Part shown: in pieces, positions 45,901 to 58,020 of the stretch
Numbering within the stretch: position 1 is the first letter of the stretch
How the letters are laid out: every line of letters starts with the position of its first letter
NCBI GenBank assembly: GCA_015680685.1
Contig: MNCI01034666.1
Span: 269,165-333,164 of the forward strand
DNA length: 64,000 bases
From: Gnetum montanum
Taxonomy: Eukaryota > Streptophyta > Gnetopsida > Gnetales > Gnetaceae
Direction of reading: 5' to 3'
Program-made: the position numbers and the translations under genes
The notes under the pieces: generated by a model
What the model saw: only the letters and a program-made list of their open reading frames with translations
The model's database searches: none
Told to the model about the DNA's origin: nothing

Positions 45901-46998
45901 AAAACATGCTCATGCCACTAAATTCGAGGTTAAAATACTATATGACATGTTTACCAATGTAAATCATGCATAAAATATGAATCAAATGACATAAAAATTT
46001 CCTATGGGTTAAATTCTTAATTCAAAAATATTCATATATCCTTATGATGAAACTATTAAATTATATCCCTTTTCTTAATCCTTGTGGGTAAATTAATAAA
46101 AATAATTTAATACATCATCCTAATTAATCCTATCAAATATAATAAAAATTCCTATGGGAAACAATTTATTATATTACATATGATTAATCCTAATTTAATG
46201 TTTATTTACCATATGTGATCCAAAGACTCTTAATATATAATTTTGCATAATTAAAGATGTTGTGGCTACTCTCTAATTATACAAAATTATATAGATAACT
46301 AGCCATTTATTTTTATCCACAAAAATTGTTTTCCTAATGCATATATCAATATATCTCTTTATAGATATATACAAAATAAATTATGCATAAAATAAATTAT
46401 TTCTAAAATAAATTACCAAATTTTAACATTCCTTAAGAAATATGGTATTAAAATAAACATAATTTTATTTTAGAAATATTAATCAATAAGCAACTTTATG
46501 CATTTTTAAATGAATTGCCAAAATTTTAAAATTCATAAAAATTTTGGTAATTTTAATCCCAAAAATATTTTAGAAATGCCAAAACAACTTAATTTGCAAG
46601 AATTGAATAAAATTTAGCATAAATTAAACTTTAGAATTTTATCGAATCTAAATGACAAAATTCTGAATTTCACAAAATTTCAAAAAAAATATTTAGCATG
46701 ATTTCATAAAATGACATGTTCTTTTTGCAAAGCATTGTGTGTTTCATAACTTCAAAACAACATGTCGTTCAGCTAATGTAAAAATGGTATTATTTTAAAG
46801 CTTCCTTAAATGCAAAATCTAGCATCATTTTTGATGTTTCAAATCACCAAATTATTAAAAATTTAATCCCTTAATGATTTCTAACATTATTTTTCACAAA
46901 TAATCATTGAAAAATAAATTCTACCGATTCAAACCATCGTTGAAAACTTTGTTAATAGAAACCTCATCTAAATAAGTTCTAAGCATCAAGACAAAGAC
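45901..46998 (-). other. AT-rich leader between copia primer site and gag
   Basis: About 1.1 kb of very AT-rich sequence with many AAAATTT and AATTAAT runs and no coding potential. This is longer than most copia leaders and could include insertions, but no boundary is visible. Confidence 0.5.
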
Positions 46999-47019
46999 CT
47001 AATCGGCCCCGATATCAAA
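46999..47019 (-). other. Copia primer binding site, initiator tRNA-Met type
   Basis: On the minus strand TTTGATATCGGGGCCGATTAG follows the LTR end TTCTTACA. It resembles TGGTATCAGAGCC, the usual Met-tRNA site of plant copia elements, with several changes. Confidence 0.6.
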
Positions 47020-47628
47020 TGTAAGAAAATTTTGATGTAAAAGATTGATCAAAACATGCATTTAACCAAAATGTGAAAATAAACATAAAACCAACCTCAA
47101 GCCATTGATGCTCTCGTTTGGATTGCGTGAATGTGTTTCAAAGAGTGTTTTGGATTCTTCTATCACACTAATGCTCAACAACAACAATGATGTATGCAGA
47201 CTCTAACTGTCTATGATAGGGACCCAAAAGCTATAACACTATCATGAGTTTGATATCTTCTGGTGCTTGTTTGTTTTCTTATCAAGACCATTTTATAGGT
47301 TAGAAAATTAATTACCAAGGATTAAATTCTAGTTTAAATGAAAAATATGAGACCATTTTTATGAAAGCCATTACAACAAATTTAGTTGGTTTCAAATTTA
47401 AAACCATTTGTTTTCCATAATGCATAAAGGGTTATATTAAAACTTTTCATAAGATGTAAATAGTTTCATTGAAATTTTCAATAACACGTAAACGATTATA
47501 TTAAAACTTTCATAAATAGTTATATTGAAAATTTTCATAATGTGTATATAGTTACACTGAAACTTTCAATCATGCATAAATGATTATATTGAAACCATTT
47601 GTTTGCCATAATGTGTAAATGGTTTACA
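47020..47628 (-). repeat. 5' LTR of the copia element
   Basis: 609 bp, TGTAAGAAAA to GGTTTACA on the plus strand. Its first 260 bp match the outer left piece at 34224-34485 and the rest matches 41137-41526. Confidence 0.8.
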
Positions 47629-48591
47629 TTTAATAATAATAATTCAAAACAACTTTGGAAACTTGTTACAAAGAAAGTTTTAGAAAATCACAAAATGAGG
47701 CACATACATATATATGTATGTATGTATTCAATTTTATTAAAACTTTCAATAACACGTAAACAATTATATTGAAACTATTTTTTTTCCATAACACGTAAAT
47801 GGTTTACATTTAATAATGATAATTTGAAAAAACCTTGGAAACTTGTTACAAAGAAAGTTTTAGAAAATCACAAAATGAGGCACACATGTGCACACACACA
47901 TATATCTCTTCAATTTTACTAACCAAATTAGAGGTGGCAAACATGATGATATATGCAACAATTCTAATATCTATAAGAACGCTAATTAGCAAAGATCACT
48001 CATCTTTGAGTGGAAAGGGGAATATAGAATATGTCTTATTGGAAGTGGTAGAAGATGAGAAATATGCATTAGTATAATGTTCTAGAAAATAATTTTTTTA
48101 AAAGAAAATGACAAATCTAAGTCTGGTGTGTCTTGTATGAGCTATTCAAGTTGTGTGTTAGTTATAGAGAATTATATAGAAGAAGTGTTCAAATTGCCTC
48201 AATATTAAACACATTTATTACACTCAAGATTTATTACTACTAATATATTTTGAAGAAATTCATCTTACAGATCCTTTCAGTCTACATAGACATAATAAAA
48301 TATTTATATTAGTATCATACATGTTCACATCATGCACCGTTATGAGCATTCAAGAGCACTGAAATAGATTTCAATGTCAACAATGAATGTAAATATAAAT
48401 TATCCATATAAGACAGTCTTCAAGATCATTGAAAATTGACAGGACAACAACAAATAGCATTGTGTCTCAATGCAATAGCACTTGACACATAAGTAAATAT
48501 TATCTCAGCATACCAGAAATTGAATTAGTACTAGAAATATCTAAAATAGAATTAGTAGTTGGAAAGGAATGCAGGATCAAGTATTTTACAC
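47629..48591. other. Anonymous DNA with a local duplication and a TA-rich microsatellite
   Basis: A segment beginning GTAAATGGTTTACATTTAAT and including AACTTGTTACAAAGAAAG occurs at about 47615-47702 and again at 47795-47882. An alternating purine-pyrimidine run (CATACATATATATGTATG) lies near 47702-47728. The second copy follows a further piece of the copia LTR repeat array, so local unequal exchange is likely. No gene seen. Confidence 0.55.
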
Positions 48592-49288
48592 CTGATGGCT
48601 GTTGATGCCAACATTGCCTATGGTAGGGACAAGGCCATGACTTATTGGTCTACACACCAAGGTATGGTTTCATGATTTGAATAGGGGTGCTTTCAATGAG
48701 AGGTATCATGCAACCTTTAAATTATTATCATTTATCAATAGAACCACCTCTCCTCACAACGATGACCCCTACTTATAGTTTGTTTTCAGGTTTTAATCCT
48801 TCCCTTTCTCCTAAAATGATGACCCCTAATTATATTTTTCTTAACTTCTACTTAAAGCATTATTATATGTACAAAAGAAAATACAAGCAACATTTAAGGG
48901 GTTGTTATAAGAACTAGATGATGGTACATATCACTAACATGAAAAAAAAAATTATAGAACTTGATTAGAATTTGTGTGACATATTATCCAATGAAATAAA
49001 ACTCATAACTTAACCTTTCTAAATCAAACATTTGGATTTGACACTAGCCCTGATTTTTTAAAATTTATATAACCTTAGGATTCTATATACCCAGACTTAA
49101 GTCATGCAAAGGCCACACTACAATGGGGCGTTGTTGGCATAAACTACACACACAAAACCCCTATGCTGAATATTTCTAAATTTAGATTTATATTCTATAT
49201 AAGAGAGATGCTCCTCTCGACATTATGGAAATTGTTAGGATATCATATCCATCTGAAATAACATTTAGCATCTCTAGGAAGTTTTAAG

Positions 49289-49669
49289 GTGAAGTTCGTT
49301 AATTCTCAGAGGGTTTTGATAACTCAGAGTTCTAATATATCTTCTTCTCAGTCCTTGAAGTTGGGTTTCACTTTCAAAAGCATATCAACAAAAGATATGG
49401 AGGATGCATATTATCCTTACTTGGATAAACAACTCGAATATATGTTGGATGAAGAATTAAAAATAGGAGTTGAAGCTATAAATTTGGATTTAGACATAAT
49501 AATAAACATTACTAAAAATATCAATGGCCCATCAAATAAAGAGCTAGCTAGCATGGTAGAGGGCATGTCATGGCAATTGTGGTGGTGGTGGGCAACATTG
49601 GCAACATGGGTAATTGACGTGCAAGTGGTAGCAAAGGTGAACGTAACCAACAATGGTGGACATGAATGA
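49289..49669 (+). CDS. Unidentified small open frame in repeat unit 1
   Basis: 126 codons. The first ~90 align with the frame in unit 2, sharing FKSIS, KDMEDAYYPYL, a KQL segment, VEAINLD and NITKNINGPSN. The sequence before the ATG is also conserved between units. The last ~35 residues read low-complexity Trp/Ala/Asn sequence and are probably not protein. I do not recognise the family. A fragment of a captured gene or of a retroelement gag are both possible. Confidence 0.35.
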   Translation: MKFVNSQRVLITQSSNISSSQSLKLGFTFKSISTKDMEDAYYPYLDKQLEYMLDEELKIGVEAINLDLDIIINITKNINGPSNKELASMVEGMSWQLWWWWATLATWVIDVQVVAKVNVTNNGGHE

Positions 49670-50738
49670 ATGATGGACGTGGACATTCATAACAGCGGTG
49701 GCGAGATGCTTATAAGAGGGGAAGTGATTAGCAAGCAAGAGGGGAAGACATTGCTCAAGGTCTCTCACTCACTAGCAGTAGACGATAGTCAAAAGGCAAC
49801 AATGCATGTCATCAAATGGTAAATAGCAGTGGCATGCAAGGATGATGATTATCTCTTAGCCTCCCCCTCTCTCATTAGTAGGTGCATCAACAATGGCACG
49901 TGGAAGTGTGCACATGATAGGTAGTCAGTTGTTGATTAGAGCAAGGCCTCTCTCTCCTAGCGATCAGTGGGCAAACGACATTTATGGCAGTAACATCTAC
50001 AACATCGTCCATGTTAGGCATGGGGCCATGCCTTATTGGTCTAATCACCAAGGTATGGTTTTAGATTTGAATAGGGTGCTTTCAATGAGAGGTACCATGC
50101 AACCTTTAAATTATTATCATCTATCAACAAAATCCCCTCTCCTCACAATGATGACCGTACTTATAGTTTGTTTTTGGGTTTTGATGTCCCCTTTCTTCTA
50201 AAATGATGATCCCTAATTGTATTTTACTTAACTTCTACTTAAACCATTATTATATGTACAAAAGAAAATACAAGCAACATTTAAGGGATTGTTATAAGAA
50301 CTAGATGATGGTACATATCACCAACATGAAAAAAAATTATACAACCTAATTAGAATTTTTGTGACATATTATCCAATGAAATCAAACCCATAACTTAACC
50401 TTTATAAATCAAACATTTAGATTTGACACTAGCCCTAATTTTTTAATATTTATAAACCTTAGGATTCTATGTATGTAGAATTAAGTAACGCCAAGGCCCC
50501 CTTACAATGAGGTGTTGCTGGCATTAGTTGCATACACAAAACCCCTATGCTAAATATTTCTAAATTTAGATTTATATTCTGTGTAAGAGAGATGCTCCTC
50601 TTGACATTGTAGATATTTTTAGGATATCATATCCATCTAAAATAACATTCAGCATCTCTAGGAAGTTGTAAGGTGAAGTTCGTTAATTCTCATAGGGTTT
50701 TGATCGCTCAGAGTTCTAATATATCTTCTTCTTAGTCC

Positions 50739-50984
50739 TTGAAGTTAACTTTCACTTTCAAGAGCATATCAATGAAAGATATGGAGGATGCATATTATCC
50801 TTACTTGAATAAACAACTCAAAGATATGTTCAATGAAGAATTAAAAACAAGAGTTGAAGCTATAAATTTGGATTCAAACATAATAACAAACATTACTAAA
50901 AATATCAATGGCCCATCAAATAACGAGCCAGCTAGTGCAACAACAAGTGTTTCATGGGAGTCATGGCGGTGGTGGAAAATGTGA
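50739..50984 (+). CDS. Unidentified small open frame in repeat unit 2
   Basis: 81 codons, starting at a different ATG because the upstream in-frame stretch now has a stop (about 50731). It keeps FKSISMKDMEDAYYPYL, VEAINLD and NITKNINGPSN. Several differences between the two units change amino acids, so purifying selection is not evident by eye. Confidence 0.3.
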   Translation: MKLTFTFKSISMKDMEDAYYPYLNKQLKDMFNEELKTRVEAINLDSNIITNITKNINGPSNNEPASATTSVSWESWRWWKM

Positions 50985-51362
50985 GCAACATGAGTAACCT
51001 ACGTGCAAGCAATGGTAGATGTGGATGTAATTGACAGTGGTGGATGTGGGTGAGTGGCAAACATGGACATTCATAACAGTGGTGGGGAGTGACGTATAAG
51101 AGGGGAAGTGGTCAGCAAGTAAGAGGGGAAGACATTGTCAGAGGTCTCTTACTCACTAGTTGTGGATGACAATCAGAAGGCAGCAACATGTGGTGTCAAA
51201 CCGTAGATAGCGACAGCGCACGGGGATGATGATCATCTCTTGGCTTCCCCCTCTCCTATCAATAGGCATGTCAATAGGGGCATGTAGATAACATGCATGT
51301 GGTAGGAAATCACTGGGCAATTAGAATAAGGTCTCTCTATCTTGGCGATTAGCAAGCAAAGG

Positions 51363-51612
51363 GAATTTGTGGCAATAGCATCCATGATGGCTTCCAATGG
51401 CTACAGCATGCACGTGCATCAGCAAGAGCATGGCAGTCAGCTACTAGTGATGAGCAGGCACATGAACAACTATGGTAGTGGTGAATTTAGATGGCACGCG
51501 GTGATCTTGTAGGTAGCATGAGGTGATGACCATAGCATGTAACAATGACACGTGCACAATAGCAGACGACAGTAACTAAGGGTAGGAGCAATAGATGGTA
51601 GTGTGTGTCAGA
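51363..51612. other. Sequence between direct repeat and copy B
   Basis: About 250 bp rich in GCATG, GGTAGT and similar short words, resembling the right half of the repeat unit. It replaces the 5' LTR and primer site expected for copy B. Confidence 0.4.
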
Positions 51613-51669
51613 GGCATATCTTTTAGAAAAAAATAATTATTAAAAAGTTACATAAATTCACACACAACA

Positions 51670-53638
51670 ATGCCTCTCCTACAAGATTACAATAATGCCA
51701 CACTTAGTGAGGAAGTTCATTGGAGAACCAACGAACTATATGACAATGAAGATTGGAGTACGCAACCCAAGGTAGGGGTTTCTTATAAACATGAACGAAA
51801 GCAACATCATCCCAACACACGTAGGTATAACTTACAAGATGACGATGAACCCCCACTGGCCACTACAAGCTTAATGCAAATACAAGAGGTTGTTCGAATC
51901 TCACGTAAGCATCGTAAAGAGAGCTGTCTACCCAAGCTTGATTTAAACAACTTCCCTACTTTTTCAGGAGGCTATGACTTAGATCCGCATCAACATTTAC
52001 AAGCCTTCTACGATGCCTACACATGGAACAACATTGATAAAGATTGGAAAAAACCTAAGCTCTTTCCTATGACACTCGTTGACCAAGCAAAATTATGGTA
52101 TAGATCGTTAAAACTAAATTGAATACAACGTTGGTCAAAAATGGTAGAAATCTTTAACAAAAAATATCAAACCTACGCAAGAGTGTCAGCCTTGAGGAAA
52201 CAAATCCAAAGGTGGAAACAAGCACAACATGAACCCTTAAACATGGCCTTAGAAAGATATTATGCACTATTAAACAATTTTCCAAGCCATGGGTTTTCCG
52301 AGGAAAGGCTAATGTACCATATCATTGATGGGATACATAATGAAACAAGAGAGACCTTAGGAATGTATGCCCAAGGTCATCTATATGAACTACGAACCCA
52401 TTAAGTCCAAGAGCTTATTAAGTGGGTAGCAAAAGAAGAAGGAGAATTGGCTAGATAGGAGAGTGTTGAAAAACATCAACCAGACCAAAATCACAACTTA
52501 ACAAGGGTCCATGATCATAAAAAGGAGAAATCAACCAATCTCAAGGTGGAAACATCATCTTTGCCAATACAAAAAACATTAGAAGAAGCCAAGGCAAAGA
52601 TCAATAAGATGTTGGAATGGATGTATCAAAAGTGTGGAGAATTTATCAACTTTATTAGAGAAAGATTTTTGACAACCCAAGAAGCAGGAAAAAATAGTAG
52701 ACAATCAGAAAGAAGGGATAAGGAAAATAGGAGCTCAACTGCCAATCATACGTATGAATGTAACATATGCTTATACGATCACCCCAAGGGCCAATGTCCA
52801 ATATTGTTACATTTACATGAGCACTGGGGAAATACATTACATCCAGAGTTTGTATAGAGATACTTTGTTTGATCACAGTGGCAACAATCCCAATCATAGG
52901 GGAGACCACCACTAGATTGGAGACACCCTTCATATCATCTGAATCCAAATGCTTATCTTGTTCAACATCATGTTTCTGTACTTTATCTCACCACAGTACC
53001 ATTCTCCTCAATACTATCAGCCCATGCCTCCAACACAACCACCACCTTGTGTATCCTATACTCCTCCTAACTTTCAACATTCTCATCCTTTCCCTCCTTA
53101 TACATCGCCACCAACTGTTCCTAAGGTGTATGCACCACCACAACAACCCATGAATGACACTTGTGCTACTACTACTAATAGCAGTGAAAAGCCTCCTCAA
53201 CATCAAAAGCGTCCTTTCTTTAAACACGGCCGTAAGAAGGGACAAAACAATTTCAAGGCCACTACATCCTACAACTCAGCACAAGTCCCACACTGTGGTG
53301 CATCCTTACCTTCAAACCCAACACCTCATGTAACTTCATCAGGGCCACCAACTGACACTCCAGCAATCATATGGTCCAATGAACACAGACATGGAGAGCG
53401 ACAACCCAATCCTTGCATACCATCTAATGGTCCCAAATATCATAGTGGGTCAACTTGTTATCTGGGAACTACATCGGACAAATATCCCCACTATGCTCAT
53501 TATAATCAAGTGTGTGAAACCCGATGGGGTAAATATGACCAAGCCAGAATACTTCCAACATGCAAGGATCCTCACCCTTCATTTATTAATCCTTGCCATC
53601 CTCAACCATTTAGTTATGGGGGATACCCCCCATTCTAA
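51670..53638 (+). pseudogene. gag: Copy B gag
   Basis: It starts MPLLQDYNNATLSEEVHW at 51670, as in A. The core is at about 51930-52404 with LPKLDLNN, KPKLFPMTLVDQ, IFNKKYQTYARVSALR and FSEERLMYHIIDGI. A coiled segment (52546-52640) precedes the knuckle CNICLYDHPKGQC (52762-52800). A stop at 52856 and a frameshift near 52970 lead into the 229-codon Pro/Tyr/His-rich tail (52949-53638), which ends YGGYPPF. The low-complexity tail, with many PP and QY pairs, looks intrinsically disordered. Least damaged gag in the window. Confidence 0.85.
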
Positions 53639-55010
53639 TAACAAGAAATATTAATAAATATTTTTTATTTTCTTTAATTTTTCAATTTTTGTTTTCTAGT
53701 TTTTCATTTTTCAACTTTTTGTTTTATCTTTTTGTGTTTTTGTGTTTTTGTCCTTTTACGTTTTTTTATAAGTAATCTCATCTATGAATAAAACACTCAT
53801 GTGGATCATTGGTTGAGGTTTGTTCTATGTTATTAATTCATGAGTGATCAATTATTTGGAACAGTGAACCCATTGCACCCACTCATCCACTCTACAAATA
53901 AGAGGTTCTGTTCACAGGTGCAGTGATATTCTTGAAATTCTTAAAACTTAAAATTAATTTTGTGTTCATTGTACCCAAAATGAAGAAGGATGGACCAAGA
54001 GGGAATGATTATGATGTGACATCAAGGGGACTTGTGGATTCTCTTCGGTGACCTCTATGGGAATTATCATGCAACGTGGTTGTACTAAGATCCTTGTAGA
54101 TCTAATGGAAAAATGGGAGTAAGAGTAATCAAAAGGGCACTCAAAAATTAATGTTGTTCTAGGGGGTCCCACTGGAAAGACATGCACCCATGCCTAAAGG
54201 TTGGTGGCTTCTTTGGATTCAGTATTCAAAAAGGAAAAAAAAAGACAAAAAAAAATAGAAAAACAAAGTGCCACAAAACAAAAGTCACTCCTCCCTTGAA
54301 CAAAACGCCAAGTGATCATACGCCTTGTTGTTGTGGGATGAAACAATGCGATGTCACTGATTAGAGGAATGGACTTGGTCCTGATCTTGGAATGATGGGT
54401 TAATGACACCTTAATCATTCTTTACATGCAGGATTCACTGTGTCCTAGGTCAGTTACCTCATGTTCCAATCTCTACGATCCCTTTCTATAGTTCGTCTCA
54501 TCTCATTGTTCGTGTAATTGTAGCTTGTGTCCCATGTAGCATATAATTTTCATCTCATTCCGGTGATATTTACATGTGTGTGTTTTATAGAGTTAGTGTG
54601 GATTACATTTAACCCTTCTAGTGCCCACGGACACTTTAAGTGTGGTTACACAAGGGCATTATAGGTTAAAACCTGCTTTGGGGAGGACCCACTTGTGTAA
54701 TCTTTTGTGATTCTCACTTATGACATCGCTCACACACACCACTTCTTATCCTTAGCATAATTTTTAAATTATTTTCTTTCCCTACTATTATCCCTCTGAA
54801 TTTTAACGTTCCCGATGTACCATTACATACCCTTTTTCTTACCACCCAAGGTTTTATTGGTAAAATCCACACCATCATCATTAATTGTGCCTCTGGATGT
54901 AATGCAATTTCCCTAGACCTCCTTGATAATAGCTAATGTCCTCCATTTCCAACATTAATTTCAAGAAAATCCCTTCAAAATTTGGCCTTTTTGTACCTCA
55001 CATCACTAGG
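53639..55010 (+). other. Copy B intergenic region between gag and internal promoter
   Basis: No pol-like frame. A T-rich tract follows gag (53640-53770). The region aligns with A 28500-29626 in reverse and with G 12664-14020. The hairpin lies within it. Confidence 0.6.
54646..54700 (+). other. Conserved intergenic RNA hairpin (copy B)
   Basis: Outer arms TTACACAAG and CTTGTGTAA are perfect. The inner hairpin AGGTT/AACCT is perfect. The segment TTTGGGGAGGACCC between them is shared with A and D. Confidence 0.65.
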
Positions 55011-55013
55011 GAC

Positions 55014-55057
55014 GAGATATCGCGTATGCGATATCGCATCCCCGCCACCTACAAACA
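55014..55057 (+). promoter_or_regulatory. Internal promoter of copy B (TATA box mutated)
   Basis: Palindromes GAGATATCGCG and GCGATATCGC stand at 55014-55038. Where A has CCTATAAATAGG, B reads CCTACAAACAGG (55048-55059): both TATA positions carry T-to-C changes. The palindromes remain but the core element is probably dead. Confidence 0.55.
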
Positions 55058-55540
55058 GGTCACCCCCCTACAACACTTAGCATCATTTTGTCATTCACAC
55101 GGGGGGAGTTTTTGAAATTTTTCTCTGCGACTTGCGATTGAGTGACCCTTGCTTTTCTCACTCTATCTTGCTCGCTAGTACTCCGATTTTTATTCCATTT
55201 GAACCTGCTTGAACTTAGAGTGTTCAGCTTAGTCGTGGGGGAGGGACACTTGCCGAAAAGTGCCTAGCTTTTTTGAAATTTATCATCGGCCAAAGGACAT
55301 CAGCTAGGGTAATTAACTATATCACTTAGAATAATTGTGCCTAAAAATCATTTAATTCCTAGGTATACCAGGAAACTAAAATGGAACCCACCTAAGTCAT
55401 AGGACTCATTATTACAAACTTTCAAGCACTATCACACATGATAACATAAGATCATTAATTAAGGCAAGTAGTAAGGTATAAATTAACTTCAAAAATGAAC
55501 TTACTAACGCTTGGCCCATGTGATTGCAAATGGCCCCAAA

Positions 55541-57801
55541 ATGTGGACAATAGGAAGGTCCTCCCAAGGTGGAAGCAAACGAGCTCGAAGAGGTGGAAGA
55601 CAAAGACCTGCCAGACAACATGCAGAACAGGAGGAGTAATCAATTAGCATTCATCAAGATGAACCTCCTACTGAGCAGTCCGGGTAGGTAGAAGGAGGAG
55701 CTACTACAGCGCCTAAACTAGGACAACAACTCACGTTGCTCCAAGATTATGTTCAGGTCATCCACGAGAAGTCCACATTCGTTGCGGTGATTGTGGAGTT
55801 GAACTTTGAATCATTCGCAAAGTTCGCTCCTAAGGCCATTAGGGATCACCTCAAAGGATCTCCCTTATGGCCTATCCTCTCTGAAAGCAGTGCCTAGTAC
55901 CTAGGAGAGATGTACCAATTTTGGCACAATAGGGAGCAAGGCACCACTGTTAATATTTGTGGTGTGACAGTTGACTTCTTTGCGCATGCCATTTCAAAAG
56001 TGTTAAACCTTCTAAATACAGGGCCCCAGATTGCTCAGTTATCCACCTATTCAAACCCCAATGTGCAAAAGGAATGGTTCAAGAAGGCTTATGGCAAAGA
56101 TAAAGCATTTGGTGAATTGATGACAGAAGAGAGGGTTTACTTCAAAATTGGGACATATCACCTCTTCCCCACAAAAGGCTTGAAAAGAATATCCATGTAT
56201 GTGGCCATAGGATGTGCAGTGTTGATGGGGAAGGTTAATGCTAACCTATCCCATCTATATTTGACAGAGATCCTGAGGTGGTTCGAAGAACGAAAGATAG
56301 GGAAGATGGTGCTACCTTTCCCCTATCTTATTAGAAAGCTTTGCCGACGTGCTGGTATTTAAGGATATACCAATGATGTTCTCCAAAAAGCCCAAACTGC
56401 TTCATATGCTAAATTGCTAAAGGCGCTAGCTCCAAGAAAAAGCATTGGTGAAGAGCTGGGACTAGAACAAGAAGAAGAACATATGGTTGGACCCAGTCAA
56501 CCTACAGCCATGAATCCCACCCAAAAATAGGAAGCAAGGCCTAGCATAGGCTAGGATCATCCACCACCGCCATAAGACTACAGATCATCGATGAGCCATC
56601 TTAGGACCATCACTGAGATGGTCAGTTGGGAAAGTCGTGATGATGCAAACATCTTTCGCATCATTGATGATGCCAAGCAGCCTACTATTTCATTGGATTG
56701 CACAAGGGGGGAAGTATCCATTCACATAGGAGGATGGAAAAGTAGATGGTCATAACAGATCTCAGGAAACGTGACATCTTTCCATGTGCAGTTAGAGATT
56801 GGTAAAGGGGCCACTGTGGTGGTCATGCAACACCAGAATGCCGCGAGAGCTGCAGATGTGATCGTAGATCACATCAAAGAATCCTTCAACATACCTGTTG
56901 TGCCACTGATAGATCTCTCAGGAGCACGGGATGCTCAAACTTTGGCCGGAACCTCAAGGACTCCTACGGAACATGAGGATGCACTTGATAGATTTTTTCA
57001 AATAGGGCAAGTAATGATGTCCTTATTTGACATCCCTCAGGATGTTATAGCAATTCAATCAGACCTCATTTCCACAAAGGGGAAGCTAGTCTTAATAGAG
57101 GTAAGGGTCGAGCATGCTGAAGCTGAAGTGCAGAAATTACAAGTGCAGCTCGTGGCCTTACAAGCAGCACAGTGGGACCCTCTGCAATTTGTTCCCACAG
57201 ACCATCTAGAAAACTTTAGAACCAACCAGCTAACCAAATTAATAGAGGAGAATAAAAGGGTGGTGGATGAAAAGTAGAAGGCTATTTGGGATGCCTCCGT
57301 AGCACACGCACAAGCCCATGCATATCTTAAGGCTCTCAAAGCCTTCCAAGAAGAAAACAAGCAGCTAGTTGCAAAAAATCTTCAGTTGACCATTGTAGAA
57401 AAGCAAAAGAATGTTCTCGATGAATACTTTCATCAATTATGAGAACAATTCACCCAGGTCAACCGAGAAGTAAGCTATTTAGCCAAAGAAAATCGAACCC
57501 TCTCGATGGAGGAAGTACGCGTCATTCGTCAAAAGTCAGTAATTGAGATAAGTGCATGGAAAAATGAGGCTAAACGACATGAAAAGCTGAAGGAGCACTT
57601 CTGCAATCAGGTGAGGATGTATCAACAGATCCTTGAAAAGGAGATCCATATGGCCAAGGCCCAAATCAACACTATCAGTGCTCAACACACTGATTGGTAG
57701 GCCATATTGGACACATATGCCTTCTCCCACCAAGCAGAAGTTAAGAACCGAGACCTATAGATTCAGGACTTGACAGAGTACATGGAGTTGGCAAACCTAA
57801 G
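55541..57801 (+). pseudogene. Copy B ORF2, 5' part
   Basis: The same frame can be followed from 55541 to the C2 insertion with few stops. It begins with an Arg/Gly/Ser-rich stretch (GRSSQGGSKRARRGGRQR), possibly nucleic-acid binding. The N-terminal domain (about 55700-56350) has YQFWHNREQGTTVNICG, VTVDFFAHAISKVLNLL, RVYFKIGTYHLFP, RISMYVAIGCAVLMG and LPFPYLIRKLCRRAG. An acidic and Pro/Gln linker, a GATVVVMQHQN block (56815) and a long heptad-rich coiled coil (57055-57700) follow. The pattern VDF..AI.K.L and LPFP.LI..LCRRAG resembles the plant transposon-associated domain of Athila/Tat elements. No catalytic motif seen. Confidence 0.75.
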
Positions 57802-58020
57802 TGTTGGTGACCGTTTGGGACGCGACCACCAACGAGTGTCCTCGAAAAGGATTTAGGTGCCTACTGGTCTCTCGCAACACCAAGGCCCAGATACCTCCAA
57901 ATAAACTCAGTAGTTAATGTGAGTATATGTGTGTGCTGTTGCGGCATGTGGTTGTGTAAAATGTAACAATTGCGTTGTGTGTGAACTACAAATGACTTAC
58001 TTTAAAGAGATTCAGCCAAC

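Larger units (their letters stand above)
34224..47628 (-). mobile_element. Degenerate Ty1-copia element (minus strand), split by copy F
   Basis: The left LTR is in two pieces, 34224-34485 and 41137-41526, separated by copy F. The right LTR is 47020-47628. Both start TGTAAGAAAATTTTG and end TGGTTTACA on the plus strand. A Met-tRNA-like primer site (46999-47019) and a polypurine tract (41527-41538) sit at the correct inner edges. Without F it is about 6.75 kb, a normal copia length. Possible target repeats are TGTAA (left) and TTTAA (right). The order gag, integrase, RT, RNase H is that of Ty1-copia. Confidence 0.8.
48592..51362 (+). repeat. Direct repeat, two units of ~1.39 kb
   Basis: Unit 1 is about 48592-49976 and unit 2 about 49977-51362. 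Matched landmarks (for example GGTATGGTTT at 48660/50050, GAAGTTCGTTAATTCTCA at 49291/50674 and GACATTCATAACAG at 49682/51065) keep an offset of 1381-1389 bp. Each unit has an AT-rich left half and a right half rich in short GGTGG/GGCAA-type sequence. A weak third start is at 51361. No LTR ends or inverted termini were found at the edges. Confidence 0.75.
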
